Assembly: GCA_964019695.1 (NCBI GenBank)
Contig: OZ026520.1
Span: 91,516,913-91,580,912, forward strand
Reading direction: 5' to 3'
DNA: 64,000 nt
From: Loripinus fragilis
Lineage: Eukaryota; Mollusca; Bivalvia; Lucinida; Lucinidae
Position 1 is the first letter of the stretch, and the number at the start of each line of letters is the position of its first letter. Of this stretch, positions 1-11,224 are shown piece by piece. Under the pieces are notes generated by a model. The model ran no database searches. It was not told where the DNA came from and was given only the letters and a program-made list of their open reading frames with translations. Both the position numbers and the translations under genes were made by a program.

Positions 1-14
1 GTCGAATGTATTGC

Positions 15-790
15 AGAATGCTCTCTTGGAGCATTCTGCAATACTTTTGACCTGCATTAAGGGATAATCGGTCTTGAAAACAAATTTTTTGTCTTCTTTT
101 GAGTGGCAGCTTAAGACAGGTTTAACTGTATTTATAGTCTTGATATGATAAAAATTGATCTTTTTCCCAATTTGAAATGTGTACATTTGAGCTGTGACAT
201 GAGATTTCCAACAATGTGGTATATGCAACCAGCAAAGGCTCAGACCAGCCCGCGCATACGCGCAGTCTGATCAAAGCATTTGCTAGTCACTTGAATATTC
301 TATGAGTTTTAAGGTACTAACCGGAAATCATTTGGAGTGTCTAAGCTTATCAGGAGGCTGCACAGGCTTGTAGGTCAACACTTGTCAAAATGCCACATTG
401 TTGGAATGCTCTCTTGGAGCATTCTGCAATACTTTTGACCTGCATTAAGGGATAATCGGTCTTGAAAACAAATTTTTTGTCTTCTTTTGAGTGGCAGCTT
501 AAGACAGGTTTTACTGTATTTATAGTCTTGATATGATAAAAATTGATCTTTTTCCCAATTTGAAATGTGTACATTTGAGCTGTGACATGAGATTTCCAAC
601 AATGTGGTATATGCAACCAGCAAAGGCTCAGACCAGCCTGCGCATACGCGCAGTCTGATCAAAGCATTTGCTAGTCACTTGAATATTCTATGAGTTTTAA
701 GGTACTAACCGGAAATCATTTGGAGTGTCTAAGCTTATCAGGAGGCTGCACAGGCTTGTAGGTCAACACTTGTCAAAATGACACATTGTT
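15..790. repeat. Tandem duplication, 388-bp unit
   Basis: Bases 15-402 and 403-790 are two near-identical direct copies. Each holds half of a family G hairpin (gcattctgcaatacttttga) and most of a family A element (gcatacgcgcagtctgatc, then gccacattgttgga). The first family A end was lost at the junction, where gttggaa meets tgctctcttgg. No gene is seen before the exon at 835. Confidence 0.85.
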
Positions 791-834
791 GGAAATCACA
801 TGTAACGGCTCATTTTATTCCTTCATGGTTTCAG

Positions 835-921
835 TACTGGTGAATCTACATACAGTCTACAAGATGCCCAGAAATTGAGGGGCAGGCTAGTCAAGTTCTA
901 TGAATATATAGACCAACTGAG
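835..921 (+). CDS. Rabenosyn-5, penultimate exon (partial gene)
   Basis: An internal exon with a tttcag acceptor ending at 834 and donor G|GTAAAG at 922. It starts with the last base of a split codon and ends two bases into another, whose third base is the first base of the exon at 4067. It encodes TGESTYSLQDAQKL, then a segment ending EYIDQL. In the vertebrate protein the GETTYSL segment precedes the first coiled Rab-binding region. It is only 87 nt, but the conserved words, both splice sites and the matching phase support it. The FYVE and C2H2 zinc-finger exons must lie left of the window. Confidence 0.85.
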
Positions 922-1370
922 GTAAAGCATTGCATTCTCTTTAACTCTTTACATTCGGGTTATTTTTGCATGCTTTTTTGTCACCTGCTTTTTTCCAAAT
1001 CATTTTTTTTTTCAAAAAAATAAAAACAACAACAATCAGTTTGGATCCAGATCAAGTCCAATGTTTTGTCGGGCCTGATCTGGGGGAAATACGGCTATTT
1101 TGATTTTATTATTGTGTTACATATAATTTCATACAAAATCGTAACCAATGTAGGGATTTACACCAGTTTGTTTGAGACATTTGGTTCAATGTCTGAAATA
1201 ATGTTTTCTAGTGATAGCATGTCAAAAAAAAATTTTTTCAACAGCTGAAAATACATGAATGTCTACTTTTGTTTTCAACATCTTTGTTTTAGAATGGTTG
1301 GAAAACAATGGTTCAAAATGTGAGAATGACAGGCATTTTCCTCATTTACCAATGCTAATTCCAATTAATA

Positions 1371-2822
1371 CAGGCCCCCTAGTGGAACCTTTAAAACCTT
1401 TAGAAACCTTTAATTTGGTTGCAATCCTTTAAAACCTTTAATTTGGCTGAAAAACCTTTAATAACCTTTATTTTGATTAATAAACCTTTAAATTTTGCAA
1501 TATCAGTTTGAACATAAGAAATAGACCATAAGTATGTTGAAAAGCATCTTGATCTTTTTAGAAAGCTGTATTCATCCTCTGACCATTGTCTCTAGTTGTC
1601 TACCTACCTCTTGCACCAGCTGGGTGACTCTTATAGTGGTCTTAAGGTCAATTTATCTGAGGCTTCAGATAAGGAAGGAATAAAAAAAAGAGTGAGGTAA
1701 GGTAAATATAAATGCTTTTGGGTTGATTTCTTGCTTTACATCCATGTAATGTCAGAATGACTAGTTGATCTTAACCATCCTTTTCCTAGGCAGGCTTAAC
1801 CAAAATCCTTTCACAAGTACATGTATTCAGTGCCCATCTTTCACTAGTAATTGACAATTATAGTGAAAGAGTGTGCCCAACCTGGGAATAGAACCTGCAA
1901 AATTTTCGACACACTACAAACTGCAATAACTGGGATGGCATATTAATGGATATCATGCGCGGATCCAGGAATTTTTCGTCAGGGGGGGTCCAGGTCAGTC
2001 TGACTAAAAAACGCTCTGACAACGTTTTTTTTTTTTTTTTTTAGTCCTCAGCTTATTTTAAAGAAGTCAAATGGTCAATTTCAGAGAAATCTATCATTTT
2101 TCAAGGTTACAGAGGGCGTCCAATATTTTCCAGGGGGGGGTCCAACTTTTTCAGGGGGGGTCCAATTGCTTATTCCCTATAGAAACCCATGTAATTTGTG
2201 ATTTTCCAGGGGGGTCCGGACCCCCTGTCCCCCCCTCTGGATCCGCACTTGGATATCATCAATTGGGTTTATTAACTTCTGAAAAATGTGCTAATTTTCT
2301 AATGTCACAAGACTAATACAGACATGCTTATCTTTCTAAATTTTATATTTAAAAGGGCATACAATAAAAATGGAAGCAATATATCCTCTGAAGCTGTTCA
2401 TTTAGTGAAGGTTAAATTTGCCCTAAAAAAAGACCAGAGATGACCTCCTGCTTTATTGGTTTTCCAAATCTACCGGCCCCTTCAAGTTTAGAACATATGT
2501 GATCTTTTTTCAATCCAACACTACTCAACACAAGCCTTTAGTTCAAAGTGAGGTTTTCAAACTAGGGAGTAAAAACAAGAGTAATTTTTTATTGATTTGT
2601 GATAAATGGGCTATAATTTTATTGGCTAAGGATTTGCTGCATCACTTTCATAGCCTCATCTATCATAACATGGATTTAATTGGGGTTAGATAAAAAATAC
2701 TAGAAACTTTGACGTTAATTTGCTCTTTATTTTTGTTAGAATTTCAATGAAACAACCTTTATTTTGCCTAAAATGGCCTTTATAAAAAACCTTTAATTTC
2801 ATGAGAGTCTGCTAGGGGCCTG
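1371..2822. mobile_element. Non-autonomous hAT-like element
   Basis: It is 1452 bp. The left end is CAGGCCCCCTAG; the right end, read inward, is CAGGCCCCTAGC. The flanks repeat attaata at 1364-1370 and 2823-2829. A CAG-type terminus with a 7-8 bp target duplication suggests the hAT superfamily. Near both ends runs of the word acctttaa (and close variants) repeat. No transposase frame is visible. The element at 1954-2250 is nested inside. Confidence 0.65.
1954..2250. mobile_element. G-run inverted-repeat element, nested
   Basis: About 297 bp, bounded by catgcgcggatccagg and (inward on the other strand) aagtgcggatccag. The flank ggatatcat is repeated on both sides if the terminal cat is counted as flank, giving a 9-bp target duplication. 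Its sub-ends hold runs of G and the word ggggtcc. Related copies lie at 26965-31917 (interrupted) and 32387-32700. A 9-bp duplication would suit a Mutator-like element; that class is inference. Confidence 0.6.
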
Positions 2823-3376
2823 ATTAATATCAATTGTCATCCATTTACAAGCCATTTTAGACTTCCAAAATAACCTCTACTTCCAAGAAACACAACAAAC
2901 TAATGCCATAATCGGCTGCCATCTTTGAAAAAAACGAGTTCTCCATTAAAAGGGCCGTTTTCCCTGTGAAAAAAAAGCTTTCGGCCGCGGAGTTATGGTA
3001 TAAATCTTGAAAAAGTTAACTCTTTCATTTTAGAACAGATAAGGATAAGTGAGTTCTGTCCCTTGACTATTATCATGCTAACAGCACGCATATAAACAAC
3101 GACGTCTTTACCACGAGCAGTGCTTATTCCTGTGGCATATAGGAAGCGTTTCTCATAACGAGCTACACTCGGGGTAAGGCAGTGAAGGGGTTAATTGTTA
3201 TAATATGGTGTAATTTGTAATCTGATTTTGTTCTGTCACATCTCATCGGGGTCTACATTATCAACGTACATTTTTAGGAGGTTTCTGTATAAAATGGGAT
3301 AAGATTTTCAAGTTTATTAGGGATAATTCTGTGAAATCACAAGGATAGAAAACTGATTTCAATTATTTGAAAGCAG

Positions 3377-3455
3377 TATATAACATGTAATAAAATTATG
3401 TTACATCTTAAAATGGGCCCATTTTAAAATAAAGCTTCATTTTTCTATTACATGT
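3377..3455. repeat. Near-perfect palindrome
   Basis: Arms aacatgtaataaaa and its complement flank a centre of ttttaaaatgggcccatttt. It would fold into a hairpin of about 35 bp. It lies in the RBSN intron. I cannot tell whether it is a small foldback element or chance. Confidence 0.5.
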
Positions 3456-4066
3456 TATTTATATCTGAGCTTACGACTACTTCCATACTTTGTGCGTGCA
3501 AGCACTGCCAAGCAGTAGTGGCTCTCTAGCCGTGACTGCTTGTTTATGAGATAAATAATGAAATCTCATGCCCGGGCTCATATATGTTATTGTTTTGCTA
3601 AAATTTGAAGATTTTAAATACACTTTAAAATACCTAATTTTCCACTAAAGCATATCAAGCCTTTGGATGCTGAAAACCCCTAAAGACAGTGAAGACCCAG
3701 ATGAAATGCCACACAATGTGGCATTTCATCAGGGACTACACTGTTTGCTGCTTAAGGTCAAAACAATCTTTAGGGACAGAAAAACATCATAATTTGGAAA
3801 TTCGAACATGTCAGGGTTTTCCCTGACCCCCTATTTATATAGTAAATGACCCCCATTTTTCCTTAATGTCCCTCCAAATGAAAGTTTTTTAGTCTTTATG
3901 TTGTATAAAGGGGGTCAATTGACCCCAATTTCAAAAGGTTATGGGAAAATCCTGCATGATGTGAACCCTTCAAATATATAATGGACAATTCCATACTGTA
4001 ATATTACATTAATTTGTATGGTAAAATCCATCAGAATGCAAAAAAATGTGTTTTCTTTGATTTCAG

Positions 4067-4640
4067 TAAGCGGGTAGTGAGTCTAGACATGGACAAGGAA
4101 GAATTACCATCAGCTAAACAGGCACAACTACAGAAATCTATACGTGTTTACGCCTCAAATTTTATGCAAGAAAACATGATGGGACTTCAAAATCTTCCAT
4201 CTGAAGAGCAGTACGAAAAGCTCCAGAAAAAAAGAACAGCGCTAATTCAAAGAAGAATAGCGAGCGAGCGACAAGCCACTTTAGCCGCACAGGAGCAAGA
4301 GAAACGTCAGCTGCAAGAACAAAAGTTGACAAGCATGAAAGAGGATGAGAAGCGTGAAAGATCGGACTCTCACAAACGTACAGGAAGTGGGGGAGGTAGA
4401 GGCTGGTTACCGTCAGAGACACATAAAAGATCAGATAGTAGCGGTAAAGGCTGGAAACCGGCGGAAAGTGTTGTGACGACAAGCACTAATGATCCCATGA
4501 TGCAACAGATGGAGATTATACGTGGGTACATTAAACAGGCGCGAGATGCTCACAAGTGGGATGAAGTGAATATGTTGGAACAGAACTTGAAAGATTTACA
4601 GATGGAATATTCTAGTCAACAGAAGCAAACATGGTCCTGA
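4067..4640 (+). CDS. Rabenosyn-5, terminal exon
   Basis: The acceptor is tttgatttcag, ending at 4066; the stop is TGA at 4638-4640. With the previous exon it codes for SKRVVSLDMDKEELPS and then a coiled coil (residues about 20-110 of the exon) rich in Q, K, R and E. This includes GLQNLPSEEQYEKLQKKR, close to the GLMSLPTKEQFEELKKKR of human RBSN. A Ser/Gly/Arg linker follows, then the C-terminal Rab-binding helical hairpin, QQMEIIRGYIKQARDAHKWD to LEQNLKDLQMEY. Human RBSN continues with NPF motifs and a second Rab-binding hairpin; this protein ends after the first. RBSN couples Rab4/Rab5 endosomes to EHD proteins and VPS45 for recycling. An ATG lies in frame at 4014, but it is intronic: the splice phase fixes the true start of the exon. 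Confidence 0.9.
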
Positions 4641-4709
4641 CCTTAATTAGGAAATAGATTTAACCCTTTGCGTGTTGTGTAACTTTTGCAACTATGTCAT
4701 CTCCTGAAT

Positions 4710-4948
4710 TGAGCCGCGACATGTGATTTCCAACAATGTGGCATTTTGACAAGTATAGACTCAGGCGAGCCTGTGCAGCCTCGTTTTAAGCCTAGATGCT
4801 CCAAATGATGTTGGGTCAGTAGGTTAATAGTCATAGAATATACAAGCAACTAGCAAAGCTTCTGATCAGACGGCGCATATGCGCAGGCTGATCCGAGGCT
4901 TTGCTTGTCGCACATACCACATTGGTGCAAATTTCATGTTGCGGCTCA
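4710..4948. mobile_element. Family A inverted-repeat element
   Basis: The ends are tgagccgcgacatgtgattt and (inverted) tgagccgcaacatgaaattt. The centre has the hairpin words cgcatatgcgcaggctgatc. It begins 70 bp after the RBSN stop, so it may lie in the 3' UTR. No coding capacity. Confidence 0.75.
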
Positions 4949-4961
4949 TTTTTTTTTTTTC

Positions 4962-5172
4962 AAAATTAACCCTTTCAAAAATTCTTTCAGCATATTGTGT
5001 AATTTTGCACCTTGTCGTTTTCTGATATTTTTTTCAATTTTTTTTTTCAAAATTCTTTCAGGAATACCATCAGTGTGTAACAGTTTGGATTCAGACAAGG
5101 CCCAACAAAATGTGGGCCGTGTTCAGGGTCCAAACTGTTTGCAAAGTTTATCAGCAGATAATCCTATTTGAC
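4962..5172. mobile_element. Family B inverted-repeat element
   Basis: Diagnostic words are attctttcaggaataccatc, agtttggattcaga and tttatcagcagata; a short ggcc-type palindrome lies at the centre. About 210 bp, non-coding. It abuts the preceding family A copy. Confidence 0.65.
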
Positions 5173-5204
5173 CCTAGCATTCTCTTTGTACGTACATGGA
5201 CATG

Positions 5205-5415
5205 TGCCTGGATGTGAAAAAACCTGACTGGTGCATGTGGGCATCTGGGTAGTCTGATCAGCATCTTTATTATATGCTTTAAAGAAAGTATAATAAATGC
5301 ACTTGCTACATGCAAATTTTCAATGTTCCATCTCTGTAGCTGAGCCTGTTGGTTTGAGTCTTAACTTAGTCACAAACCTAAAAGGCAGGTTTTCTCGCAT
5401 CTAGGCCTGACATCA
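5205..5415. mobile_element. Family E element, diverged
   Basis: It carries gtctgatcagcatctttatt, then gaaagtataataaatgcac, and a terminus with aaaggcaggttttctcgcat. Other family E copies start or end with a gaaaacctg word. Non-coding. Confidence 0.5.
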
Positions 5416-5457
5416 GGTTTTTAATTGGCTTCATCCAGGATCAAAATAAATTTCAGT

Positions 5458-5680
5458 ACGGTAAATGTTCTAAAATTTTGAACACTAGTTGCCAGCCAAA
5501 ATGGCCTAGACAAACAGAGCAGACCCAGATCAGACTGCTTCTGTGGAGTCTGATCAGGGTCTTCCCGACAAACAGTTTACTATTTTAAAAAGCTTTTTTT
5601 TAAATTCCAGCCCTGGAAACCCACATTTTCATTGAAAACAGAAAGTGAAAAGTGTTCGAAATTTTAGAACATTTACCACA
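5458..5680. mobile_element. Family C inverted-repeat element
   Basis: The termini are acggtaaatgttctaaaatt and its inverted form (ttttagaacatttacc). In the centre, gatcagactgcttctg faces gtctgatcagggtcttcc. About 223 bp, non-coding. Family C copies also lie beside exons 3 and 6 of the ARMC10-like gene. Confidence 0.75.
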
Positions 5681-5817
5681 AAAGTAATTTTTAGACATTC
5701 TTGGGCATAAAATGTGTTGTGATTGTGTCGTGGCTTTTTAGTGCAATTTTTACACTATTGTCTTTCACATTAATGTGTATTGTGCAATCTCACCTGAAGT
5801 TAACAGGGGCTATGCAT

Positions 5818-6293
5818 AAAGGGAAACGCTCACCATATAATTATTGAGTTTTGAAAGAAGGGATTTGTCGATCAAATCAGTTTGCTGCAAATTTTATCCA
5901 AATCTATCAAGAAATAAAGAAGTTATATGCAGTTGAAGTTTCCATTATTTCTTGTATGGAAGCCGCCATATTTGTGTGTTTATGACATCATAGCCTCCTA
6001 ATTATATATGCAAAAATGAAACAAATTTATGTATATTTCTAAAATAACAATAAAGGATAATTAACACAAGAAATTGTGTGATTGCTAAAATAAAGATTTT
6101 ATGCATCTTAATAACTTTTCATGCATCTCATTATATATTCAAAATGGCGGCTGTGACAGGATGTTATGAAAACTTCATTAATTAATAACATTCTTAATTC
6201 TCAATCGATTTTGATCAAGTTTGCACTAAAATTGTTTGTGAGCAAATGCCTGTCTTTTCAGACACATTTGCGTCTTGATCTGCGTTTTCCTTT
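5818..6293. mobile_element. Inverted-repeat element (family D)
   Basis: Ends are aaagggaaacgc and gcgttttccttt, 476 bp apart. Inside, gccgccatatttg and caaaatggcggctgtgac form a second inverted pair. No open frame of note. Confidence 0.6.
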
Positions 6294-6299
6294 AAATTG

Positions 6300-6750
6300 T
6301 TAACCCTTATCCTACTGAATAGGAGCCTCGACACGGGAAAAACTGATATTCTTGAATGCAAACAATATTCTAAGGGCCAGGTCTCATATCCCAGGGCTCA
6401 TACAAGAACAAAAGGGTTCAATTACTTACTATGTATTCACAAGAAAATTGGTAAATTATGTAATCTGTTGGCTTCATGAGAAGCCAGCTGATCTGGGTCT
6501 ACACTGTTTTCTTAAGAAGATTATCCCTATTCAGCAGGGCAAGGTTTCATATGACAAGGATTATCACTGCCAATATTGATTGAATATGGGGCTTATTTCA
6601 GATATTTTGGGAAAAGGCCTAGGTGTCAGTTAAGGAAACATCAGACAAAATATTGAAAATAGAGGATCTTACATGATGCTCATGTTTTATTGAATTTATT
6701 AAATGAGTTTGGAATTAGAGATAAAATGCAAGGCTTGCTGAGCATTTTCA
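6300..6750. other. Intergenic, mostly unassigned
   Basis: No gene seen. The last part (about 6662-6750) matches one arm of the family K hairpin (tgttttattgaatttattaa, then gataaaatgcaaggct). A tcaacag/ttctaag-rich stretch around 6300-6560 looks like worn repeat. Confidence 0.4.
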
Positions 6751-6754
6751 TTTG

Positions 6755-7072
6755 TCTGTTTTGTTGCTTTACGTCCCAAGTCAACAGCTATGGTCATGGT
6801 GGGACGGTCAGTTCACCTAACCACACTTTTTCCTGGGCAAGCTTGAACAAGCAGGTAACGAGTAATTCGTGCACATACTTTCGCTTGTAACTGACAACAA
6901 ACCTTCATGAATGATTCAGCGGAAGGGAGGAGAATGACCATAGAAATTATTTCATGATCAATCTCCACAAAAGTATGGGACTGGGCCGGGATGGAAATCG
7001 CGTCCCCTGGATCTGCAGTCAGATTCGCATCTGTAGCCAGAAACATTACCAACTGCACTACTCGGCCCGGTG
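6755..7072 (-). mobile_element. tRNA-derived SINE, family S2
   Basis: Read on the - strand it starts gggccgagtagtgcagttgg (tRNA-like head with an A-box-like core). A B-box-like gcgatttccatccc region follows near 6995, then a body ending in the tail tttacgtccc at the left. A truncated copy lies at 12790-12930. Non-coding; pol III promoter boxes are inferred by eye. Confidence 0.6.
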
Positions 7073-7159
7073 CTGAGCATTTTATCACTTTTTCTTTAAA
7101 TTTGCTTGAAAACGCTAAGATTTTACCATATATAAGCGACATTATTACAGACGTCATAA

Positions 7160-7865
7160 CATAGCATTACCAAAATCTGTAAACCACTAGTGGTTTATCG
7201 ATTTTAATTCGTGGTATTATTTCACTCACAGACGCGACCTCATGTGATAAAAACATTTATTCCATAATCTTATCCCTAATCTTTGTAGAATTGTCTACAA
7301 TCATTTCATTATACTATAGTTGCACACTTTGTAAATGTTCTTAGATGATTGACCATTTCTATTGGTTTTATCCATGTGTAAATCCAAATCTTAACACTTT
7401 GTGTACTAGTAACTTGGCAAACAGGGAAGATCCACATGAAATGCGGCATTTCATCAGGGTCTACACTGTTTGTTAAGATAAAAACGATCTTCAGAGGAAG
7501 AAAAACAATTTTATTTGGAAATTATAACAATGTACCATCCTAAGTTTATTGTACCATCCTAAGTTTATTGTACCAAACTATAAAGATTACATAAAGGGAT
7601 AAACAGGTTTTCTTATGACTTGGCTCAAACTTAGTAATTAAATCACAAATATTATTTCAGATTTCATTTATTTTATTAAAATATAATTTACATGTTGTAG
7701 CTGTTATATATTTAATATAATTTCAAATGTTAATATACAAATGCCTTTGTTAACTGTTGTGTATGATAGAGTTGAAGCTTGCAGAGGTTGTAGATTTGAT
7801 CCCTAACTGTTTTCAAATTTGAAATTAATATGCAAGAGATTGTGTGTTTCCCAGCTGAAGAATAT
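7160..7865. other. Intergenic, no gene seen
   Basis: AT-rich sequence. A fragment around 7170-7270 (aaaccactagtggtttatcg) is related to 39780-39830. The 15-bp phrase taccatcctaagttt is repeated near 7532 and 7553. Nothing coding. Confidence 0.4.
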
Positions 7866-7869
7866 CTGC

Positions 7870-8450
7870 CTGGTCAAAGGCCTAAGTGGGCGGAGCCCAA
7901 CTCTGCAATTAGGTGGAACCTTGCTACTTAAAACTACTGATTAAGAAGAATCTGTGGATTCATGCATTTCATTGTTGTTCTAAATGGGTGGAGCCTAACT
8001 CTGTAAATGGGTGGAGCCTAGTTACTAAGTGGGCAGAGCCTAACTCTGCAATTAGGTGGGGCCTAGCTACTAAGAGCTACTGATCAAGAAGAATCTGTGG
8101 ATTCAATGCTTTTCTATGCATTTCATTATTGTTCGAAATGGGTGAAACCGAACTCTGTAATTGGTTGGAGCCTAGTTACTTAGTGGGCGGAGCCTAACTC
8201 TGCAATTAGGTGGAGCCTAGCTACTAGGAGCTACTGATCAAGAAGAATCTGTGGATTCAATGCTTTACTATGTAATTCATTGTTTCTATAATCGAGCTGA
8301 ACATGGATTTCAGACATGTAGGTGGGCCAAGCTTAGCTTTGTGAATAAGTGGAGCTTAACTATTCGAATGGGTGGAGCTTAGCTATTTGAATAGGTGGAG
8401 CTATTGGGTGGAGCTAAGTTATGTGAATGGGTGGAGCTTAGCGAGTGAGA
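7870..8450. repeat. Tandem repeat, about 145-155 bp units then short units
   Basis: Three longer units begin near 7885, 8029 and 8183 with tgggcggagcctaactctgc and include gaagaatctgtggattca. From about 8320 the array decays to 20-30 bp units built on gggtggagcttagct. No frame is kept open. Confidence 0.75.
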
Positions 8451-8529
8451 AGCTTCTGATTAAGGTCATGAATGGCTGATTGGGTTTAAGCTGTGATGTC
8501 AATATAATTGTTACTATAAATATCTCTCC

Positions 8530-8755
8530 TATGGGCCTTGAGGCGAGGAAATCTTTGTAGAAAGCAAACAACAACCAGCCTTCCGTGCAGTCTGATCAGC
8601 ATCTTTGTTATTCGCAATCCAAAGAGTATAGTAGTCAAACTTGCTCCTTGCTTTCCATATTCTAGATAGTCTCTGTTGCTGAACAGGCTGGTTAGAACTA
8701 TACTTGGTCATAAGCTCTTTGCGTCAAGCCCCATATGGTACAAACAGTTGACAGG
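8530..8755. mobile_element. Family E inverted-repeat element
   Basis: Contains cagtctgatcagcatctttg, agtatagtagtcaaacttgc and ctgaacaggctggttagaac, as in the copies at 15660 and 26370. Non-coding. Confidence 0.6.
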
Positions 8756-8769
8756 ACTGGTAAGGTTGA

Positions 8770-9300
8770 TTGGGCTAGCTCATGAGATCTTGAATGCATA
8801 AAGTCATTCTTAACCCTTGTCATGCAGATTTTTTATGTACTTTTTATGTACTACACTCCCCAAGTTTTATCCTGTTATTAACTAGCAGCATTCCAGTCGT
8901 AAGCATGTTTTCTCAATGAGAGTGGAAAACGGTGTGGATCCTGATCAGATGGCTTCATCAGAATCCAGCTGATCTGGATCTAAAGTGTTTTCAACTAAAA
9001 ATATCTGGGTCCAGCATAAGGATTAAAATATACACAGTTATCTAGTAGCGTTAGAGGCCTAGATTTTGACCTGAATCATCAACTAGACCCATACTTTGAG
9101 TGCTCCATCAGCAAAGGTGCATCTAAAAGCAGGCCATTATCTGCCCACCAGCAAAATGCCTTTCAAATGGTATTTGGCTGGTGGGCCGACAGTGGCACTA
9201 GAATGTATGCTGGCTTGGTGAAACTGGATGAATGGGCAGGCTAGTACCAGCATTGGCTGCATAATGATGTCCTAAGTACCAAAATCTCATGTGTTGGCTC
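8770..9300. other. Intergenic, no gene seen
   Basis: Mixed worn repeats. Around 9130-9220 is a small palindromic piece (gcaaaatgcctttcaaatgg) whose relatives occur near 32560 and 53110. Nothing coding. Confidence 0.4.
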
Positions 9301-9306
9301 AATCAA

Positions 9307-9527
9307 TTAACCCTTTACTCCATAGGCTATTTTTAGAACATGACATCATTTTCTATTTTTAGACAACATTGAAAAAATTCAAGAAAAATTTAAGTTCATT
9401 TTTGATTTTTTTTTCAAAATATTATGGAAAATGGAGCTTTTGCTCCAAATGTTCCATTTCCATAATATTTTCAAATACACAATATTTCAAAGGCGTCAAA
9501 AGGTGTTATAATAGAGTAAAGGGTTAA
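9307..9527. mobile_element. Inverted-repeat element ending TTAACCCTTTACTC
   Basis: Exact 14-bp terminal inverted repeats ttaaccctttactc / gagtaaagggttaa, 221 bp apart. The interior is a second palindrome around attatggaaaatggagct. It is too short to encode a protein and is the cleanest element of this stretch. Confidence 0.75.
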
Positions 9528-9529
9528 GA

Positions 9530-10120
9530 TTACATGTGTTATGGTTTCTCAGGGTATCATACCTTAAATTGCCTTTATCTGTATACTGCTGATATAAAGG
9601 TTAAAGTATCATCCTGTCAGATTTGCATATCACATGGCACAAGTGTCCACCATAACAAGACAGTTTGCTGTGTATACAACTCAGGTCTGTATGTAGAGGG
9701 TCACAAGTCAGTCAAATGGAAAGTTCTTTTTCCGAGCATAACTTTGACATCCTTTGCCCCATTTTCATACAAATGCCAGCCATAACAAGACAATGTGACT
9801 CTTAGGTAGACCAGTTTTATATGTCCAAGGGCACAGTGGCCGCTTCATTGTCAAAATGCAGTGTCATTTGCATCTTTGTGTTGAAAGGTATTGAATCAAG
9901 TGCTGTATGCATTCCCCATTGGGACTGAAAAAAAGTCTTCAGAACTAGTGCACTGGATATACGTCACCAGCCAAAACAGTTGTTTAGTTTTTATGGCCTT
10001 TTGTTAATAGTGGGCATATAATTTTCAAAATCGATTTTTTCATCATAAAAAATTCAGGAATACCATCAGTGTCAAACAGTTTGGATCTAGATTACTTCAT
10101 GGGTTGTTTACACTATACAT
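9530..10120. other. Intergenic, no gene seen
   Basis: Apart from two copies of the word ccataacaagacaa (near 9652 and 9781), no clear structure. A short family B-like end (aggaataccatcagtgtcaa) is at about 10050-10090. Confidence 0.4.
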
Positions 10121-10127
10121 GTATTAA

Positions 10128-10335
10128 CCCTTTTCACGCCAGTCAAGACTTTTGTCATCTGCTCTATCATCTGCTTATGTTCTTAGGTAAGCTGTATTGC
10201 AAACAATATGGACCTCATAGAGTTTGCTTCCATGATTAAATCTAGTCTGAAGTGCACTTGAATATAATATTATGCAGCTGACGTAAAAAGCAGACAGCAT
10301 TTTCAGGATAAAAATACTGGCGGGATAAGGGTTTC
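10128..10335. mobile_element. Family F inverted-repeat element
   Basis: Runs from cgccagtcaagacttttgtc through aaacaatatggacctca and agtctgaagtgcacttgaat to aaaaagcagacagcattttc. Inverted copies are at 17890-18105 and 32712-32952. Non-coding. Confidence 0.65.
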
Positions 10336-10370
10336 CAGTCAATCCAATGTTGTTACATAAAAATCTGCGT

Positions 10371-10535
10371 AAAACGGCCACTCTCAAAAACGACCAAATT
10401 AGGCAGGTCAAAAGTATTGCAGAATGCTCCAAGGGGAGCTTTCTGCAATACTCTCGACCATTAAGGTACCATTTGTCATTAAAATCTTTCTTTTGTCTAT
10501 TTTTGAGTGGCCGTTTAACACAGGTTTTACTGTAT
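10371..10535. mobile_element. Family G hairpin element
   Basis: Almost a complete palindrome: aaaacggccactctcaaaaa faces tttttgagtggccgttt. In the centre, gtattgcagaatgctcc faces gagctttctgcaatac. Ends in acaggttttactgta. Confidence 0.75.
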
Positions 10536-10782
10536 TTCATCAGAAGTCAGCTGATCTGGATTCACACTGTTTTGGAAAGCAGGTATTGAATTTTGAAAAA
10601 GTTATTCACATAGTGCACTCATTGGGTAGAAAACAGTATAGGGTATAAGTGATATCATTGTTGTCGATTTTGTTACTATATTTTGTTATATTATGCAGTA
10701 TAAGCAATACAAAAAATCCTAAAATGCCCATTGTGTTCATTTTTCTTTCAAACAATAAGTCAAGAATCTAACATTTATGTTT

Positions 10783-10993
10783 AACTCTGTCCTTGCTAAT
10801 GACGACTTTTGTCATCTGCTGATAACTTTTGCGAACAGTTTGGACCCAGACCAGGGTAGACAGAATGTTGGTCCTGATCTAGATCCAAACTGTTTGACAC
10901 TCTGATAAATTATTTTTTTGAAAAAAATAATTTTGAAAAAAGTCAGCAGACGACAACAAAAGCATGAAAAATGATTCATTATGTAAAGAGTTA
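10783..10993. mobile_element. Family B inverted-repeat element
   Basis: ttaactctgtccttgctaat faces gtaaagagttaa at the other end. Inner words are tcatctgctgataacttttg and ccaaactgtttgacac. About 210 bp, non-coding. Confidence 0.7.
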
Positions 10994-11224
10994 ATATCAC
11001 ACCAACAGCTAAGTTTGTGTGAACTGGGCCACATCTTATTAAATGAAACTAAAACTCTCCGTTGAGTTTCTTATTTATGACACTAATTTTGAGACGGTCA
11101 TGACAAAATTTAAAGAATGTCGATAAAAACTTGTATAAAGATGCTGCTAAACAATATTCAGGTACAGGGTGAGTGGTTTATCCACTACACCATGGCAACT
11201 CCATTGAACCAGCTTGAAATAAAG

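Larger units (their letters stand above)
922..4066 (+). other. RBSN last intron (3.1 kb)
   Basis: GT at 922-923, AG at 4065-4066. It carries a family B fragment (about 950-1080), a hAT-like element (1371-2822) with another element inside it, and a palindrome at 3377-3455. A small hairpin at about 3690-3770 (gaaatgccacacaatgtggc) also occurs, shortened, near 7435. I see no other gene; 2830-3370 and 3460-3650 look unique and non-coding. Confidence 0.8.

Noticed and set aside
4014..4066. ATG at 4014 as the start of a 208-codon gene
   Set aside because: The first 17 codons are intron sequence; the acceptor at 4065-4066 and the matching split Ser codon show the exon begins at 4067.
4162..4482. 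106-codon frame on the - strand
   Set aside because: A shadow of the rabenosyn-5 terminal exon.
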